64,000 nt of DNA from JAGLSB01 sp023135955 (GTDB lineage Bacteria; Bacteroidota; Bacteroidia; Bacteroidales; GCA-2748055), in contig DAOVIO010000006.1 of assembly GCA_030673645.1 (NCBI GenBank), positions 1 to 64,000 on the forward strand. The letters are read 5' to 3'. Below, piece after piece: positions 35,074 through 43,441 of this stretch. Each line of letters opens with the position of its first letter. Position 1 is the first letter of the stretch. A program made the position numbers and the translations under genes. The notes under the pieces were generated by a model, which had not been told where the DNA came from, made no database searches, and worked only from the letters and a program-made list of their open reading frames with translations.

Positions 35074-36129
35074 TTATCTTCTTCTATAAAACTCCGACAA
35101 ATTAGTACTCATAGAAAAATGGTTTGAGGCTCCTGCCAAATGATAAGTGGCACGTCCATAGCTAAAATGAAATTTTGACACTTTAAGTCCAAATCCCCAG
35201 GAGAAACCTACCATGGCAGGATAATTACTTAATTTTAATTCTTGTCTACGCTGGTAATTATATCCAAAGGCTGTATAAAAATTCTTTCCAGGTATAAATT
35301 CAAATCCTATTATTGCATGGCGCAACATATTATCCCCAAAATCACCAATCTTCCCTGATGTGGTTACCAATTCTTCCTCATTAAGAAGATTATCGCTTTC
35401 ATCTAAATCTGACTCATACTGAAGATTCCATTTCTGCAAGTGCTGCAAAGTCAGGGATAAACGAAAAGGTGCATGAGCCAATTTTTGCGAAATCCCAGCC
35501 TGAATTTCAAAAGGTACCGGTTCCCTTTCCCCTCCACTATAGTACTTGGTAATTTGGGTCCCCATATTTTTCAGCACAAGAGAAGCGGAGAAAAGCTTAA
35601 CAGGATTATAATAATTAACACCAACATCAGCAACAAGTCCTAAAGACTGATAACTTTCAAAAGAAGTATAAACAGGTTTGATATTTGCTCCAATAGTCAG
35701 AAAAGAGTCTATTCGTCTACTATATATGAGGTTAAGAACATATTCTGCTGCATTGAAAGTACCAGAACGATCTCCAAAAATATCGGCATGCTGAAATTCG
35801 CCATAATTCATATAATGCAATCCTATAGCAAAATTCCCAATGCTATCGTAATCTTTCGCATAACTAACATAACCATATTTTATATCAGAAAAATAACCTA
35901 CATAATTCATAACCAAGTGATTATTCTGTTCGGAAGATAAAAGAGAAGGATTATGGAAAGGCATATTCAAATCGCCATCGGCAATACTTACCGATTTACC
36001 TCCTAATGCTGCTACTCTGGCAGAATTTGTCTGATTCAGAAATGCATAAGTATAGGTTCCCCCTATCTGCGAAAAAATATTTCCACTAAAAAAGAAACAG
36101 AAAATCAGAATCAGGCTTACTCTATACAT
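35074..36129 (-). CDS. porQ: Type IX secretion system protein PorQ
   Basis: 351 residues from ATG 36129; a TTG three bases earlier is less likely. There is a signal peptide at about 1-20 ('FFFSGNIFSQ'). The mature protein is a predicted beta-barrel of the PorV/PorQ type: 'GGTYTYAFLNQTNSARVAAL' opening, 'GKSVSIADGDLNMPFHNPSL', and many amphipathic strands, ending 'STNLSEFYRRR'. PorQ is an outer-membrane protein working with PorU/PorV/PorZ in attaching T9SS cargo. The cmk-ispH neighbourhood is typical. A T9SS-tailed protein is encoded at 52707-54203. Confidence 0.92.
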   Translation of the reverse strand: MYRVSLILIFCFFFSGNIFSQIGGTYTYAFLNQTNSARVAALGGKSVSIADGDLNMPFHNPSLLSSEQNNHLVMNYVGYFSDIKYGYVSYAKDYDSIGNFAIGLHYMNYGEFQHADIFGDRSGTFNAAEYVLNLIYSRRIDSFLTIGANIKPVYTSFESYQSLGLVADVGVNYYNPVKLFSASLVLKNMGTQITKYYSGGEREPVPFEIQAGISQKLAHAPFRLSLTLQHLQKWNLQYESDLDESDNLLNEEELVTTSGKIGDFGDNMLRHAIIGFEFIPGKNFYTAFGYNYQRRQELKLSNYPAMVGFSWGFGLKVSKFHFSYGRATYHLAGASNHFSMSTNLSEFYRRR

Positions 36130-36219
36130 CAAATATTATTTAACTTGATAAACGTATAAATTTTTCTGTTAGTGTACAAGAGTTAATTTGGAATAGTGAA
36201 TTGATTTAGAAAAGGATAA

Positions 36220-36789
36220 TCATCCTCCTGAAGATTTAAATCCCACTTTAGGGCGATTTTTAAATTTCAGTTCTTCTTGCTTTACTTTTTCAAGCTGTTT
36301 AATATAATTGAAAATAAGTTTAATTTTCTCATCCTGCTCAATATCCTTACGCTCGATTTGTTCAAGTTTTTGTAGTATTTCTTTATGAGAAGACAGAAGT
36401 TCTCTCATCTTTGTAAAGACGCGAATAATCTGAATATTTACCTTAATGGCTCTATTGCTATTTAATACACTAGATAACATCAGAACACCATGCTCTGTGA
36501 AAGCCATGGGAGCATACCTGATTCCGCCCCAACTTGAGGTGCCAAATTGGCTCCTCAAGCCTTCAAATTCTTTATGATTTAAGTCAAACATAAAGTCAAT
36601 TGGAAAACGTGAAATGTTTCTCCTAACTGCCCTTTTAAGCTGCTTTGTTTCAATATTATATAACTCAGCAATATCTTTATCAAGAATAACATTTTTGTCT
36701 CGTATCCGATATATTTTTTGTGTAATTATTTTATCCGGAATCAAACCAGAATCTTCTACAGAACCCATAATATTATATTTTGTTGACAT
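36220..36789 (-). CDS. ORF6N-domain DNA-binding protein
   Basis: 189 residues from ATG 36789 (MSTKYNIMG). An extension back to a TTG at 36867 would give a signal-like N-terminus unsuited to this family. ORF6N domain at about 18-110: 'IYRIRDKNVILDKDIAELY', 'VRRNISRFPIDFMFDL', 'RYAPMAFTEHGVLMLSSVL'. The C-terminus is a coiled coil rich in Glu/Lys (about 125-180). This domain occurs in phage antirepressors and in many Bacteroidota chromosomal orphan genes. It probably binds DNA; target unknown. It lies in an accessory patch with AbiE. Confidence 0.85.
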   Translation of the reverse strand: MSTKYNIMGSVEDSGLIPDKIITQKIYRIRDKNVILDKDIAELYNIETKQLKRAVRRNISRFPIDFMFDLNHKEFEGLRSQFGTSSWGGIRYAPMAFTEHGVLMLSSVLNSNRAIKVNIQIIRVFTKMRELLSSHKEILQKLEQIERKDIEQDEKIKLIFNYIKQLEKVKQEELKFKNRPKVGFKSSGG

Positions 36790-36863
36790 TTCGCTTATAC
36801 TACTTAATGTAAAAAAGTGAAAAAAAAACGATCCTGGAATGGAGAAAATAAATAAAAATTTTC

Positions 36864-37892
36864 TCAATAGTCGGAAAGAACCCAGGCTCTGAAAACTGAA
36901 TTTTGAGCAGAATCCATTTCTGAATATGAATCAAATTCAGTCAATGACCTCGAAACCCCCACCCTCTCCCCATCTATCGCATTGCACATTTGCTCAAAAT
37001 GATTCTTGCATGGAAGTGTATAAACCATTTTTCCAAGAAAGGCAGCTTCGCATTGCGACTCAAATCCTGCGGTGGTGATTAGAGAGTTGCATCTGGATAA
37101 CTCATGTAGGAAACTTTCCTGATTAAGTCCGAATACCAACATATTGTCTAAAACAGAAAGAGCCTCTGGTTTCCTGTCCATGAATATTTTAAAAGAAATT
37201 TCCGGATATTTAATTGCCAGCTTGAATATTTCCTTAATCCATCCACTGTTTAACAGATATACCAATATAAAGTCGCCCTTTTCCGGCTCCATATTGAAAA
37301 TAGCCTCTCTGAGCAATGGTGGAATGATTTTGATTTTACTATTATACTGATTTGGATGCGTATCAAAAGAAAGAGCCCGGATCTCGGAACTTCCCAGACT
37401 GCAAATTCCTGAATGCAGTTTTAAGAAGAATTTATTGAGAAAATATCCTTTGGGGAATTTAAAATATGAGCTTCCGAGAAAATACTGGTGTGAGATAGTA
37501 ATGATTTTCTTTTTTGAGAAACTCAGGGCGCCTGACAATCCTCCAATCATATCGTAGAAATTCACGATGTAATCGTAGTCTTTTTTCCTGATTTCACATC
37601 TTAGTAAAAAGATACTGTGAATAAAAACAGGAAACAGTAATATATTGTACAGTATGGACAATCCTGGTTTTATCCCTTTTTTATCTGGTGTTTTGAGAAA
37701 ATTGGGACTTCTGAATGTTGCAAGTTTGTTTCCAAATACTTCTTTTGCATAATTTGGAATAGTTCTTTCAGGACTTGTTCCGATAAAAGCTTTTTCCACA
37801 TGATGTCCATCCTTTTCGAGCTTTTCTTTAAGTGCAATTGCCTGAGAAAGATGCCCTCTCCCTTCGCCTTGTATGATGAAAAGGTAGTTCAT
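36864..37892 (-). CDS. GT-B glycosyltransferase, MurG/UDP-glycosyltransferase-like
   Basis: 342 residues. N-terminal 'FIIQGEGRGHLSQAIALKEK' carries the G-x-GH-x-x-x loop of GT-B enzymes. C-terminal 'SLITTAGFESQCEAAFLG' is the usual nucleotide-sugar/acceptor-switch segment. There is a basic, hydrophobic stretch around residues 80-95, consistent with membrane association. Donor and acceptor are unknown. It begins 9 nt after the AbiEii-like gene on the same strand, so it may be co-transcribed with it. Confidence 0.8.
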   Translation of the reverse strand: MNYLFIIQGEGRGHLSQAIALKEKLEKDGHHVEKAFIGTSPERTIPNYAKEVFGNKLATFRSPNFLKTPDKKGIKPGLSILYNILLFPVFIHSIFLLRCEIRKKDYDYIVNFYDMIGGLSGALSFSKKKIITISHQYFLGSSYFKFPKGYFLNKFFLKLHSGICSLGSSEIRALSFDTHPNQYNSKIKIIPPLLREAIFNMEPEKGDFILVYLLNSGWIKEIFKLAIKYPEISFKIFMDRKPEALSVLDNMLVFGLNQESFLHELSRCNSLITTAGFESQCEAAFLGKMVYTLPCKNHFEQMCNAIDGERVGVSRSLTEFDSYSEMDSAQNSVFRAWVLSDY

Positions 37893-37901
37893 TGATTAAA
37901 A

Positions 37902-38597
37902 CTAAATAATTGGAAACTCTTTGTATATTCTTAAAAGCCCGATTGTTTCGGATCTCATTTTAGATTGAACAAATTTTTTCATTTTACTATCCATCAACTC
38001 TCCTAAACCTTGCAATAATCCCTTTTCACTTACCGATTCCAGTTTCTCTATGCAGACTTGGACATACTCGCTGAAAGTCATACTCATCCGGGATTCAACA
38101 ATGTCAATATTTATAGGAGTTTGTTTTTGCAAAAAGAACCAAGAATCAAAAACATCTCTGTTAGCTATTGAATTCCGATCGAGGAGAGCGCATAATTTGT
38201 GTGCAAACATATCTTCCTGCACCATTACTTTCATATTGATACCAAGTAAATTTTTTATCTCATATTTATTTTCAAATTGGCGACTCGAAATTTCCACCTT
38301 TAATTTTCGTTCCTTATAACCATAGTCCAAAACAATTAAAGGTCCATAATACTTTTTTGCTTCATCAAATATTTTTCCATATTTGAGAAGTATGTTACGG
38401 ACTTTTTCATAAACGATATCTTCTTTACTTTTATCAATCAGATTAAAATCTAAATCGACAGAGAACCGAGGCAATTCATAGAAAAACATTAATGCTGTAC
38501 CTCCTTTGAATCCAAGCCAACTAGCCAATTCAATATCTGTATAAATATCTTTTAGAAGTTGAACCAGAAAGAATCTATGTCTGTTAATATCCATCAT
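37902..38597 (-). CDS. AbiEii/AbiGii-type nucleotidyltransferase toxin
   Basis: 231 residues of the DUF1814 nucleotidyltransferase-like family. 'LASWLGFKGGTALMFFYELP' at about 27-46 and 'RFSVDLDFNLIDKS' provide the GG-x-A-x(10)D-x-D active-site pattern; 'MVQEDMFAHKLCALLDR' is the conserved lysine-containing helix. Family toxins (type IV TA, e.g. AbiEii, MenT) transfer nucleotides, and for MenT the acceptor is tRNA. The start overlaps the stop of the antitoxin-like gene by 14 nt, as expected for a TA pair. Motifs appear intact. Confidence 0.9.
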   Translation of the reverse strand: MMDINRHRFFLVQLLKDIYTDIELASWLGFKGGTALMFFYELPRFSVDLDFNLIDKSKEDIVYEKVRNILLKYGKIFDEAKKYYGPLIVLDYGYKERKLKVEISSRQFENKYEIKNLLGINMKVMVQEDMFAHKLCALLDRNSIANRDVFDSWFFLQKQTPINIDIVESRMSMTFSEYVQVCIEKLESVSEKGLLQGLGELMDSKMKKFVQSKMRSETIGLLRIYKEFPII

Positions 38598-39177
38598 TTT
38601 TCAAGAGTTTATTTACCCTTTCAATTAAAGCCTTCGATTGATATAGAGGCAATAATTTATAAACAAGTGTTTTGTTTAGCGGATTGAGATTATCAAAATA
38701 ATAATTGCCGTTCAGGTATAGCATATCCAAAAATGCCCTTTCGGCAGAAGCTATATTAACATGATTTTCTTCTCTTTCGATTCCACCGCTATTAACTAAT
38801 ATCATTCCCTTGATTTTACGAAACTGGTAAATCTGCTCTGATACAATAATGCTTCTACTGAGATAACTAACTACAGTAATACCTGAATCGTATTGAAATA
38901 TTATACCTGAAATTCTTAATACATATTCAAGGGAGATATATGCCGGCGAGTATATGCTACATGCTAATTCTTCAGGATTATAATTTGTTTTGGCATAAAT
39001 CCCTTTACGCGGGTTCTGCAGCTTTTTTGTACGAACATAGTAGTTCAGTTTTTTATTAAGCGACTGAAAGTCTGTCTCTCCCACCAGCATAGCAATATCT
39101 ATCAAACGAAATACAGTTCGAATGTCCTTATAAATTTCTAAAACAACATTATTGTTATTTTTCTGAGACCTATACAT
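38584..39177 (-). CDS. AbiEi-type antitoxin / transcriptional repressor
   Basis: 197 residues. An N-terminal winged-helix-like segment (about 10-65: 'VFRLIDIAMLVGETDFQSL', 'LNYYVRTKKLQNPRKGIYAK') is followed by the AbiEi core ('SPAYISLEYVLRISGII', 'IASAERAFLDMLYLNGNYYF'). AbiEi antitoxins counteract AbiEii and repress their own operon. It has a near-perfect promoter immediately upstream. Confidence 0.87.
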   Translation of the reverse strand: MYRSQKNNNNVVLEIYKDIRTVFRLIDIAMLVGETDFQSLNKKLNYYVRTKKLQNPRKGIYAKTNYNPEELACSIYSPAYISLEYVLRISGIIFQYDSGITVVSYLSRSIIVSEQIYQFRKIKGMILVNSGGIEREENHVNIASAERAFLDMLYLNGNYYFDNLNPLNKTLVYKLLPLYQSKALIERVNKLLKNDGY

Positions 39178-39202
39178 GCTATTTTTTCGTATTTCCAGTT
39201 CA

Positions 39203-39233
39203 CAAATATATCAATAATTAATTGCTTTTCAAA
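39203..39233 (-). promoter_or_regulatory. Promoter of the AbiE pair (TTTG-N19-TATATTTG)
   Basis: Complement TTTG (39233-39230), exactly 19 nt, then TATATTTG (39210-39203): an exact fit to the Bacteroidota consensus. The start should lie near 39196, about 19 nt before the ATG. Confidence 0.75.
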
Positions 39234-39351
39234 GAAATACTCATAATTATGGTTCATCATCAACTTATAATCTCCTTGAATTTCAGTTTGATATGTAATA
39301 ATATTTGGTTGAAAGGGGGTGCCTATTTGGAAATATTGATTTTACTATAGA

Positions 39352-39394
39352 CCAGCACTCTTCAATCCTTCAGCTAGCTCAAGGCGGCGGCTGG
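39352..39394. repeat. Repeat fragment related to 8169-8218
   Basis: 'ctcttcaatccttcagctag' followed by ctcaaggcggcgg aligns with the intergenic copy upstream of pgi, with a 15- to 20-nt deletion. The outer ccagc/gctgg ends can pair. It lies between the AbiE promoter and the YkgJ-like gene. Confidence 0.55.
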
Positions 39395-39397
39395 CAT

Positions 39398-39886
39398 CTA
39401 TTTAAATTCTTCCCTCAACCCCTTAACTACCTCAAAAACCGCCAGACAGGTATAAGTATTCTTAAGTGTCAGATCGAGTATCTGAACAAATCGTTTCCTA
39501 TTGGTGTGTGGATATTCTTTACAGGCACGGGGACGAAGTTCATAAATTTTACAATAATTATCCTGCATCAGGAAAGGACAAGGGGTTTCTTTAAATACAT
39601 AATCATCATCCTTATCAAGGTAGAGATATTTACTGACAAATTCGGAGGGTTTCATTCTCAAATGTGAAGCAATTCTTTGAATGTCTTTATCAATAAGAAA
39701 CGGACTAATCGTTTTGCAGCAATTAGCGCAAGACAAACAATCAATGTTTTCAAAGGCCTTCTCATGAAGGTCTCTGGCAATTTTATCCAGATTTTTTGGT
39801 CTCTTCTTTTTTATTTTCTGAAGGAGAGATTTATTCTCTTTGTTCTTTTCATCTGCTAATTTTTTCAGTTTTTCTGGTTCAATCAT
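39398..39886 (-). CDS. YkgJ-family cysteine-cluster protein
   Basis: 162 residues. Residues 53-60 have 'CLSCANCC', later 'TPCPFLMQDNYCKIYELRP' followed by RACKEYP: the C-x2-C-x2-CC...C-x(5-8)-C-x(9)-C arrangement of the UPF0153/YkgJ family, thought to bind Zn or Fe-S. The N-terminal 45 residues are Lys-rich. Function unknown. It starts 3 nt after the EamA transporter gene and shares its promoter. Confidence 0.85.
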   Translation of the reverse strand: MIEPEKLKKLADEKNKENKSLLQKIKKKRPKNLDKIARDLHEKAFENIDCLSCANCCKTISPFLIDKDIQRIASHLRMKPSEFVSKYLYLDKDDDYVFKETPCPFLMQDNYCKIYELRPRACKEYPHTNRKRFVQILDLTLKNTYTCLAVFEVVKGLREEFK

Positions 39887-39889
39887 AGA

Positions 39890-40816
39890 TCAAATGGCTA
39901 TGTTTTCCGGAATTGTTTCTCTCTTACTTTTCCGCTTAATTGATTTTAACTGAGATAAGATCAGGCCTATTAGAACTATAGCAATACCAAGAATTTTTAA
40001 AATTGGCATTTCCTCTTTTAATAAAAGAAAAGATGCAATAGCCGTAAATACAGGAATCAGATTTGCGAAAATATTAGCTTTTGCAGCTCCAAGTTCTCTT
40101 ACTGCTCTTGTAAAAATAATGAATGTTACTGATGATCCAAAAATAGCAAGATAAAGAACAGCATATATCGAATTTGTAGTTGGTACAGTATTCATAAGAT
40201 CTTTAAGGTCCCAAATGAGAAATATCGGCAAAAACATAAATAATCCAAAAAAGTTCTGCCAGATGGTTATGGTGAAACCATTATATGAGCTGGAAAGTTT
40301 TTTAGCAAGTAAAGTATAGGCTGAAGCTGCCAAAACGGCCAGAAACATTAATAGTATTCCTTTTAGGGTTGCCGCCCATTCTGCATCGACAGCCAAAACT
40401 ACAGCAATAACTCCAAGTGTTGAAACTAGTAAACCAAAAATATTCAGACGGCTTAATCGCTCTGAAAAGATAAAATATGCAGCGATAGGAACAACAAGTG
40501 GAATAGTAGCTATCATAACAGATGCAAGAGTTGAAGAAACATATTGTAGTCCGAAACTTTCTCCAAGAAAATATAAAAAGGGCTCAAAAAATGCCATTAA
40601 TAACAGGTATTTATAATCCTCTTTTTTTACTTTTTGAAGTTTTTTCAGAAGTTTAGCAGCCAGATAAATAAATATAACTGAAATGATAAGACGCATCATA
40701 ACGATGCTGATCGGCTTGAATGATTCGAAGGCAATCTTGAAAAATACAAAAGTTAGGCCCCATAGGAACATTACCAAAACAAGACCAAGATATAAGGAAA
40801 AGTTTTTTGATTTCAT
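39890..40816 (-). CDS. EamA/DMT-family inner-membrane transporter
   Basis: 308 residues with ten hydrophobic helices in two EamA repeats: 'LVLVMFLWGLTFVFFKIAFE' at the start, and the second repeat beginning near 'GILLMFLAVLAASAYTLLAK'. The C-terminus is basic (KRKSKRE). The family exports metabolites such as amino acids; the substrate cannot be inferred. First gene of a two-gene unit with the YkgJ-like protein. Confidence 0.9.
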   Translation of the reverse strand: MKSKNFSLYLGLVLVMFLWGLTFVFFKIAFESFKPISIVMMRLIISVIFIYLAAKLLKKLQKVKKEDYKYLLLMAFFEPFLYFLGESFGLQYVSSTLASVMIATIPLVVPIAAYFIFSERLSRLNIFGLLVSTLGVIAVVLAVDAEWAATLKGILLMFLAVLAASAYTLLAKKLSSSYNGFTITIWQNFFGLFMFLPIFLIWDLKDLMNTVPTTNSIYAVLYLAIFGSSVTFIIFTRAVRELGAAKANIFANLIPVFTAIASFLLLKEEMPILKILGIAIVLIGLILSQLKSIKRKSKRETIPENIAI

Positions 40817-40832
40817 AGATTGAAAATAGGCT

Positions 40833-40840
40833 CAAAAGTA
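40833..40840 (-). promoter_or_regulatory. -7 element of the EamA-YkgJ unit
   Basis: Complement TACTTTTG, identical to the cmk -7 box, 16 nt before the ATG. No -33 match. Confidence 0.45.
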
Positions 40841-40982
40841 GAAAAAATGAATGAATAATAATATAATCATATCTTTTTCAGAGAATTTGAATTACTTCAA
40901 TCTTAGATTAAACCTTTCTAGTGTACTTACATCTAATTTGTGGAATTAAAATAACATATTTAAAACTTAAAATATATTAATC

Positions 40983-41828
40983 ATGAAAACAAAAAATTTG
41001 CTTTACACTCTAGCAATATTTGCAATCGTTTCAATAATCATCTCTTCATGTGAAAAAAATAGTGATGAGTCCCTCGAAATTGAAATTGCTAAGGATGAAG
41101 CATTAAGTGCTTCCTTATTTGATGATGTATTTGTTGAAGTGGAGAATGCTATGGAGAATATGGAATATAGGATTTACGATGGCATAAAAAAGTCTGCATC
41201 AGATGTTGTTTGTAAAACAATAACTATTGAGCATCCCAATGACAGTACTCTATGGCCAAGAACAGTTATTATTGACTATGGTGAAGGTTGTGTGGGGCCG
41301 AATGGTCGTGAAAGAAAAGGTAAGATAATAATTGTAGTATACAAGCATTATTTAAATGCAGAATATTTCCGCACAGTAACTTTCGATAATTATTATGTAA
41401 ACGGAAATAAGATTGAAGGAATAAAAACTGTTATTAATAAGGGTTTCAATGACAGTCGGAATATGTACTTTTCTCATAGTCTTTCTGAAGGAAAAGTTAT
41501 TACACCTGAGGGGCTGGAACTTTCAAAGGAGTATAACAGAATAAGTGAGTTTGTTACCGGAATAAATACACCAAGGTTCAGGGGTGATGACGAATACATG
41601 ATTACAGGAGCAGCCTCAGGTGTCAATCGTGATTTGGTTTCTTATACCCGTACAATTATAGAACCATTACATGTTGCATCTTCCTGCAAATGGATACTAT
41701 CTGGTACTGTTGAAATAGTTGCTGAAGAACAAGAAACAGCTATTATTGACTATGGAGATGATACTTGTGATGATAAGGCTACAGTAACTATTGGAAGTAC
41801 AAGATTGGAAATCAATATTCGTCTGTAA
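40983..41828 (+). CDS. Lipoprotein of unknown function
   Basis: 281 residues with a lipobox at 'AIVSIIISSCEKN' (Cys about 23). The mature region has two similar Cys-bearing segments: 'RTVIIDYGEGCVGPNGRERKG' near residues 93-113 and 'ETAIIDYGDDTCDDKATVT' near the C-terminus, suggesting an internal duplication of beta-rich units. Similar lipoproteins are frequent in Bacteroidota and lack a known function. It is monocistronic, divergent from the EamA gene. Confidence 0.7.
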   Translation: MKTKNLLYTLAIFAIVSIIISSCEKNSDESLEIEIAKDEALSASLFDDVFVEVENAMENMEYRIYDGIKKSASDVVCKTITIEHPNDSTLWPRTVIIDYGEGCVGPNGRERKGKIIIVVYKHYLNAEYFRTVTFDNYYVNGNKIEGIKTVINKGFNDSRNMYFSHSLSEGKVITPEGLELSKEYNRISEFVTGINTPRFRGDDEYMITGAASGVNRDLVSYTRTIIEPLHVASSCKWILSGTVEIVAEEQETAIIDYGDDTCDDKATVTIGSTRLEINIRL

Positions 41829-42051
41829 TTATCAGATAATATATTTCTGATTTTTTTTAGAAAATCAAACTAGGGTCATGGACATTTTGTTCAAGACTTT
41901 TTTTTAGAAAAGATGATTTATAAAACGGGATTCTTTTAAAATAACTTACGAGAGAGTTTTCAAAATAAAGCTTATTACCACAAAGGATTTCACTGGCTGA
42001 ACACTCTTCGCTTCCATTTTATTGTTTAGTGATATATTCATAATATTTTAA

Positions 42052-43284
42052 CTAAAATAGATCGATAATACCAACTATTCCAGCATAAGACATTAAAAGT
42101 GTGAAGCCCAGAATAATACTTATTATAATATTCTTTGCTAAGCTTATCTTATAATCACCCATAATATTCTTACTATTTAATAAACGTAATAAATAGAAAA
42201 GTATAACAGGTGTTGCTAATATGGTTAATGCTTGCGAAACGATCATTACCAGAACAGGTCTGCCGCCGAAGATAGGTACAACCAGACCAAGTAGAAGTCC
42301 GAATAAAACTAATAATCTGGAGTTAGTACTCTTCATATTTCTGGGTTTACCGTTATAGTCGGCAAAAAGCCAGGGAGCCAGTAACACTATGGGTAATAAT
42401 GAGGACAATCCGGCACTTACTATTCCAACTACAAATATCGAAGTAGCAAACCTACCTGCGAGGGGTTCAATTAAGTTCACCATGTCTATGGCATTATCAA
42501 CCCTTAATCCCCTTACGTACATTGTTCCGGCAGCAGAGATCATAATAGCTACACTAAGAACAAACATTAATATTGCAGATATTTTTGCATCACGTTTCTC
42601 AATTTTAAGATCTTTGATTGTCCAGCCCTTTTCCTGTACAAGTATAGATCTGACAACAAATAATATTCCTCCCATGGTTGTACCTACCATTCCAGACATA
42701 ATCAAAAATGAGTTTTTTCCTCCAACAATTTTTGGAACCAGCCCATGAAAAATTGAAGCAGGATCAGGATCGACCATGAACATGGTTAATATAAAACTAA
42801 GTCCCATTATGGTGACAAAAAAAGTTAATATTTTTTCAAAGAATCTGTGGCGACCCTGCCAGAAAATATAATACAATATTGATCCAAAAATTAGGGCCAT
42901 TATTATTGGATTAAATCCATTCCCAGACTTGGTTAGTGGTCGTGACCATTCCTGAACAACCTGAGTTACAATACCCATTAACCCCATTGAAGAGATCCAT
43001 TCACTTATTAGAAGTGCAACGAGTACAAAAAGGGCTACTGCTTTACCATAATGCTTTTTATAACTAAATAAAATTGTGTCGCCTGTTAGCATGGTATATT
43101 CACCAAAACTGACAATAAGGTAATAGGTAAAAACACAGGATAATAGTAGTGGCCACATTAATGCCATACCATATTCAGCTCCGGCTGAAGCCATGGTTGT
43201 AATACTCCCGGTTCCAATATTATATCCTATAAGAAAAACTCCGGGGGCAATAGAAGCCAGAAAAAGTCCAATTTTTTTTAACAT
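42052..43284 (-). CDS. Divergent Nramp-family transporter
   Basis: 410 residues with 11 or so hydrophobic helices in Nramp order. Helix 1 reads 'APGVFLIGYNIGTGSITTM', where classical Nramp proteins have DPGN, so the metal-binding Asp and Asn are not conserved. Helix 6 reads 'SGMVGTTMGGILFVVRSIL' instead of the usual MPHN-containing segment. The fold is inferred to be kept, but classical Mn/Fe selectivity is unlikely. It lies downstream of the pectin-type locus but is separated from it by a strong terminator, so it is not clearly part of the operon. Confidence 0.8.
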   Translation of the reverse strand: MLKKIGLFLASIAPGVFLIGYNIGTGSITTMASAGAEYGMALMWPLLLSCVFTYYLIVSFGEYTMLTGDTILFSYKKHYGKAVALFVLVALLISEWISSMGLMGIVTQVVQEWSRPLTKSGNGFNPIIMALIFGSILYYIFWQGRHRFFEKILTFFVTIMGLSFILTMFMVDPDPASIFHGLVPKIVGGKNSFLIMSGMVGTTMGGILFVVRSILVQEKGWTIKDLKIEKRDAKISAILMFVLSVAIMISAAGTMYVRGLRVDNAIDMVNLIEPLAGRFATSIFVVGIVSAGLSSLLPIVLLAPWLFADYNGKPRNMKSTNSRLLVLFGLLLGLVVPIFGGRPVLVMIVSQALTILATPVILFYLLRLLNSKNIMGDYKISLAKNIIISIILGFTLLMSYAGIVGIIDLF

Positions 43285-43342
43285 AATGCTTTCATATTTA
43301 AAAAATCTAATCTATAAAAAATAGTATTCAAAAAACCACATT

Positions 43343-43401
43343 AAAAAAGAGCAGAATATTAATCCCGTTAGAGTCTATAAGAACGAAATAATATTCTGCT
43401 C
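43343..43401 (-). terminator. Rho-independent terminator of the 43-58 kb locus
   Basis: GAGCAGAATATTA (43349-43361) pairs perfectly with TAATATTCTGCTC (43389-43401), a 13-bp stem with a 27-nt loop. On the complement strand the stem is followed by TTTTTTAA. It sits 41 nt after the stop codon of the phosphoesterase gene at 43442. Confidence 0.8.
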
Positions 43402-43441
43402 ATAAATCAACTACTAAGAAAAGTAAACAACCAACAACTAT

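Noticed and set aside
36790..36867. TTG-started extension of the ORF6N protein, giving a signal-like N-terminus
   Set aside because: ORF6N proteins are cytosolic DNA-binding proteins; the hydrophobic start is the translation of spacer, and an ATG occurs at 36789.
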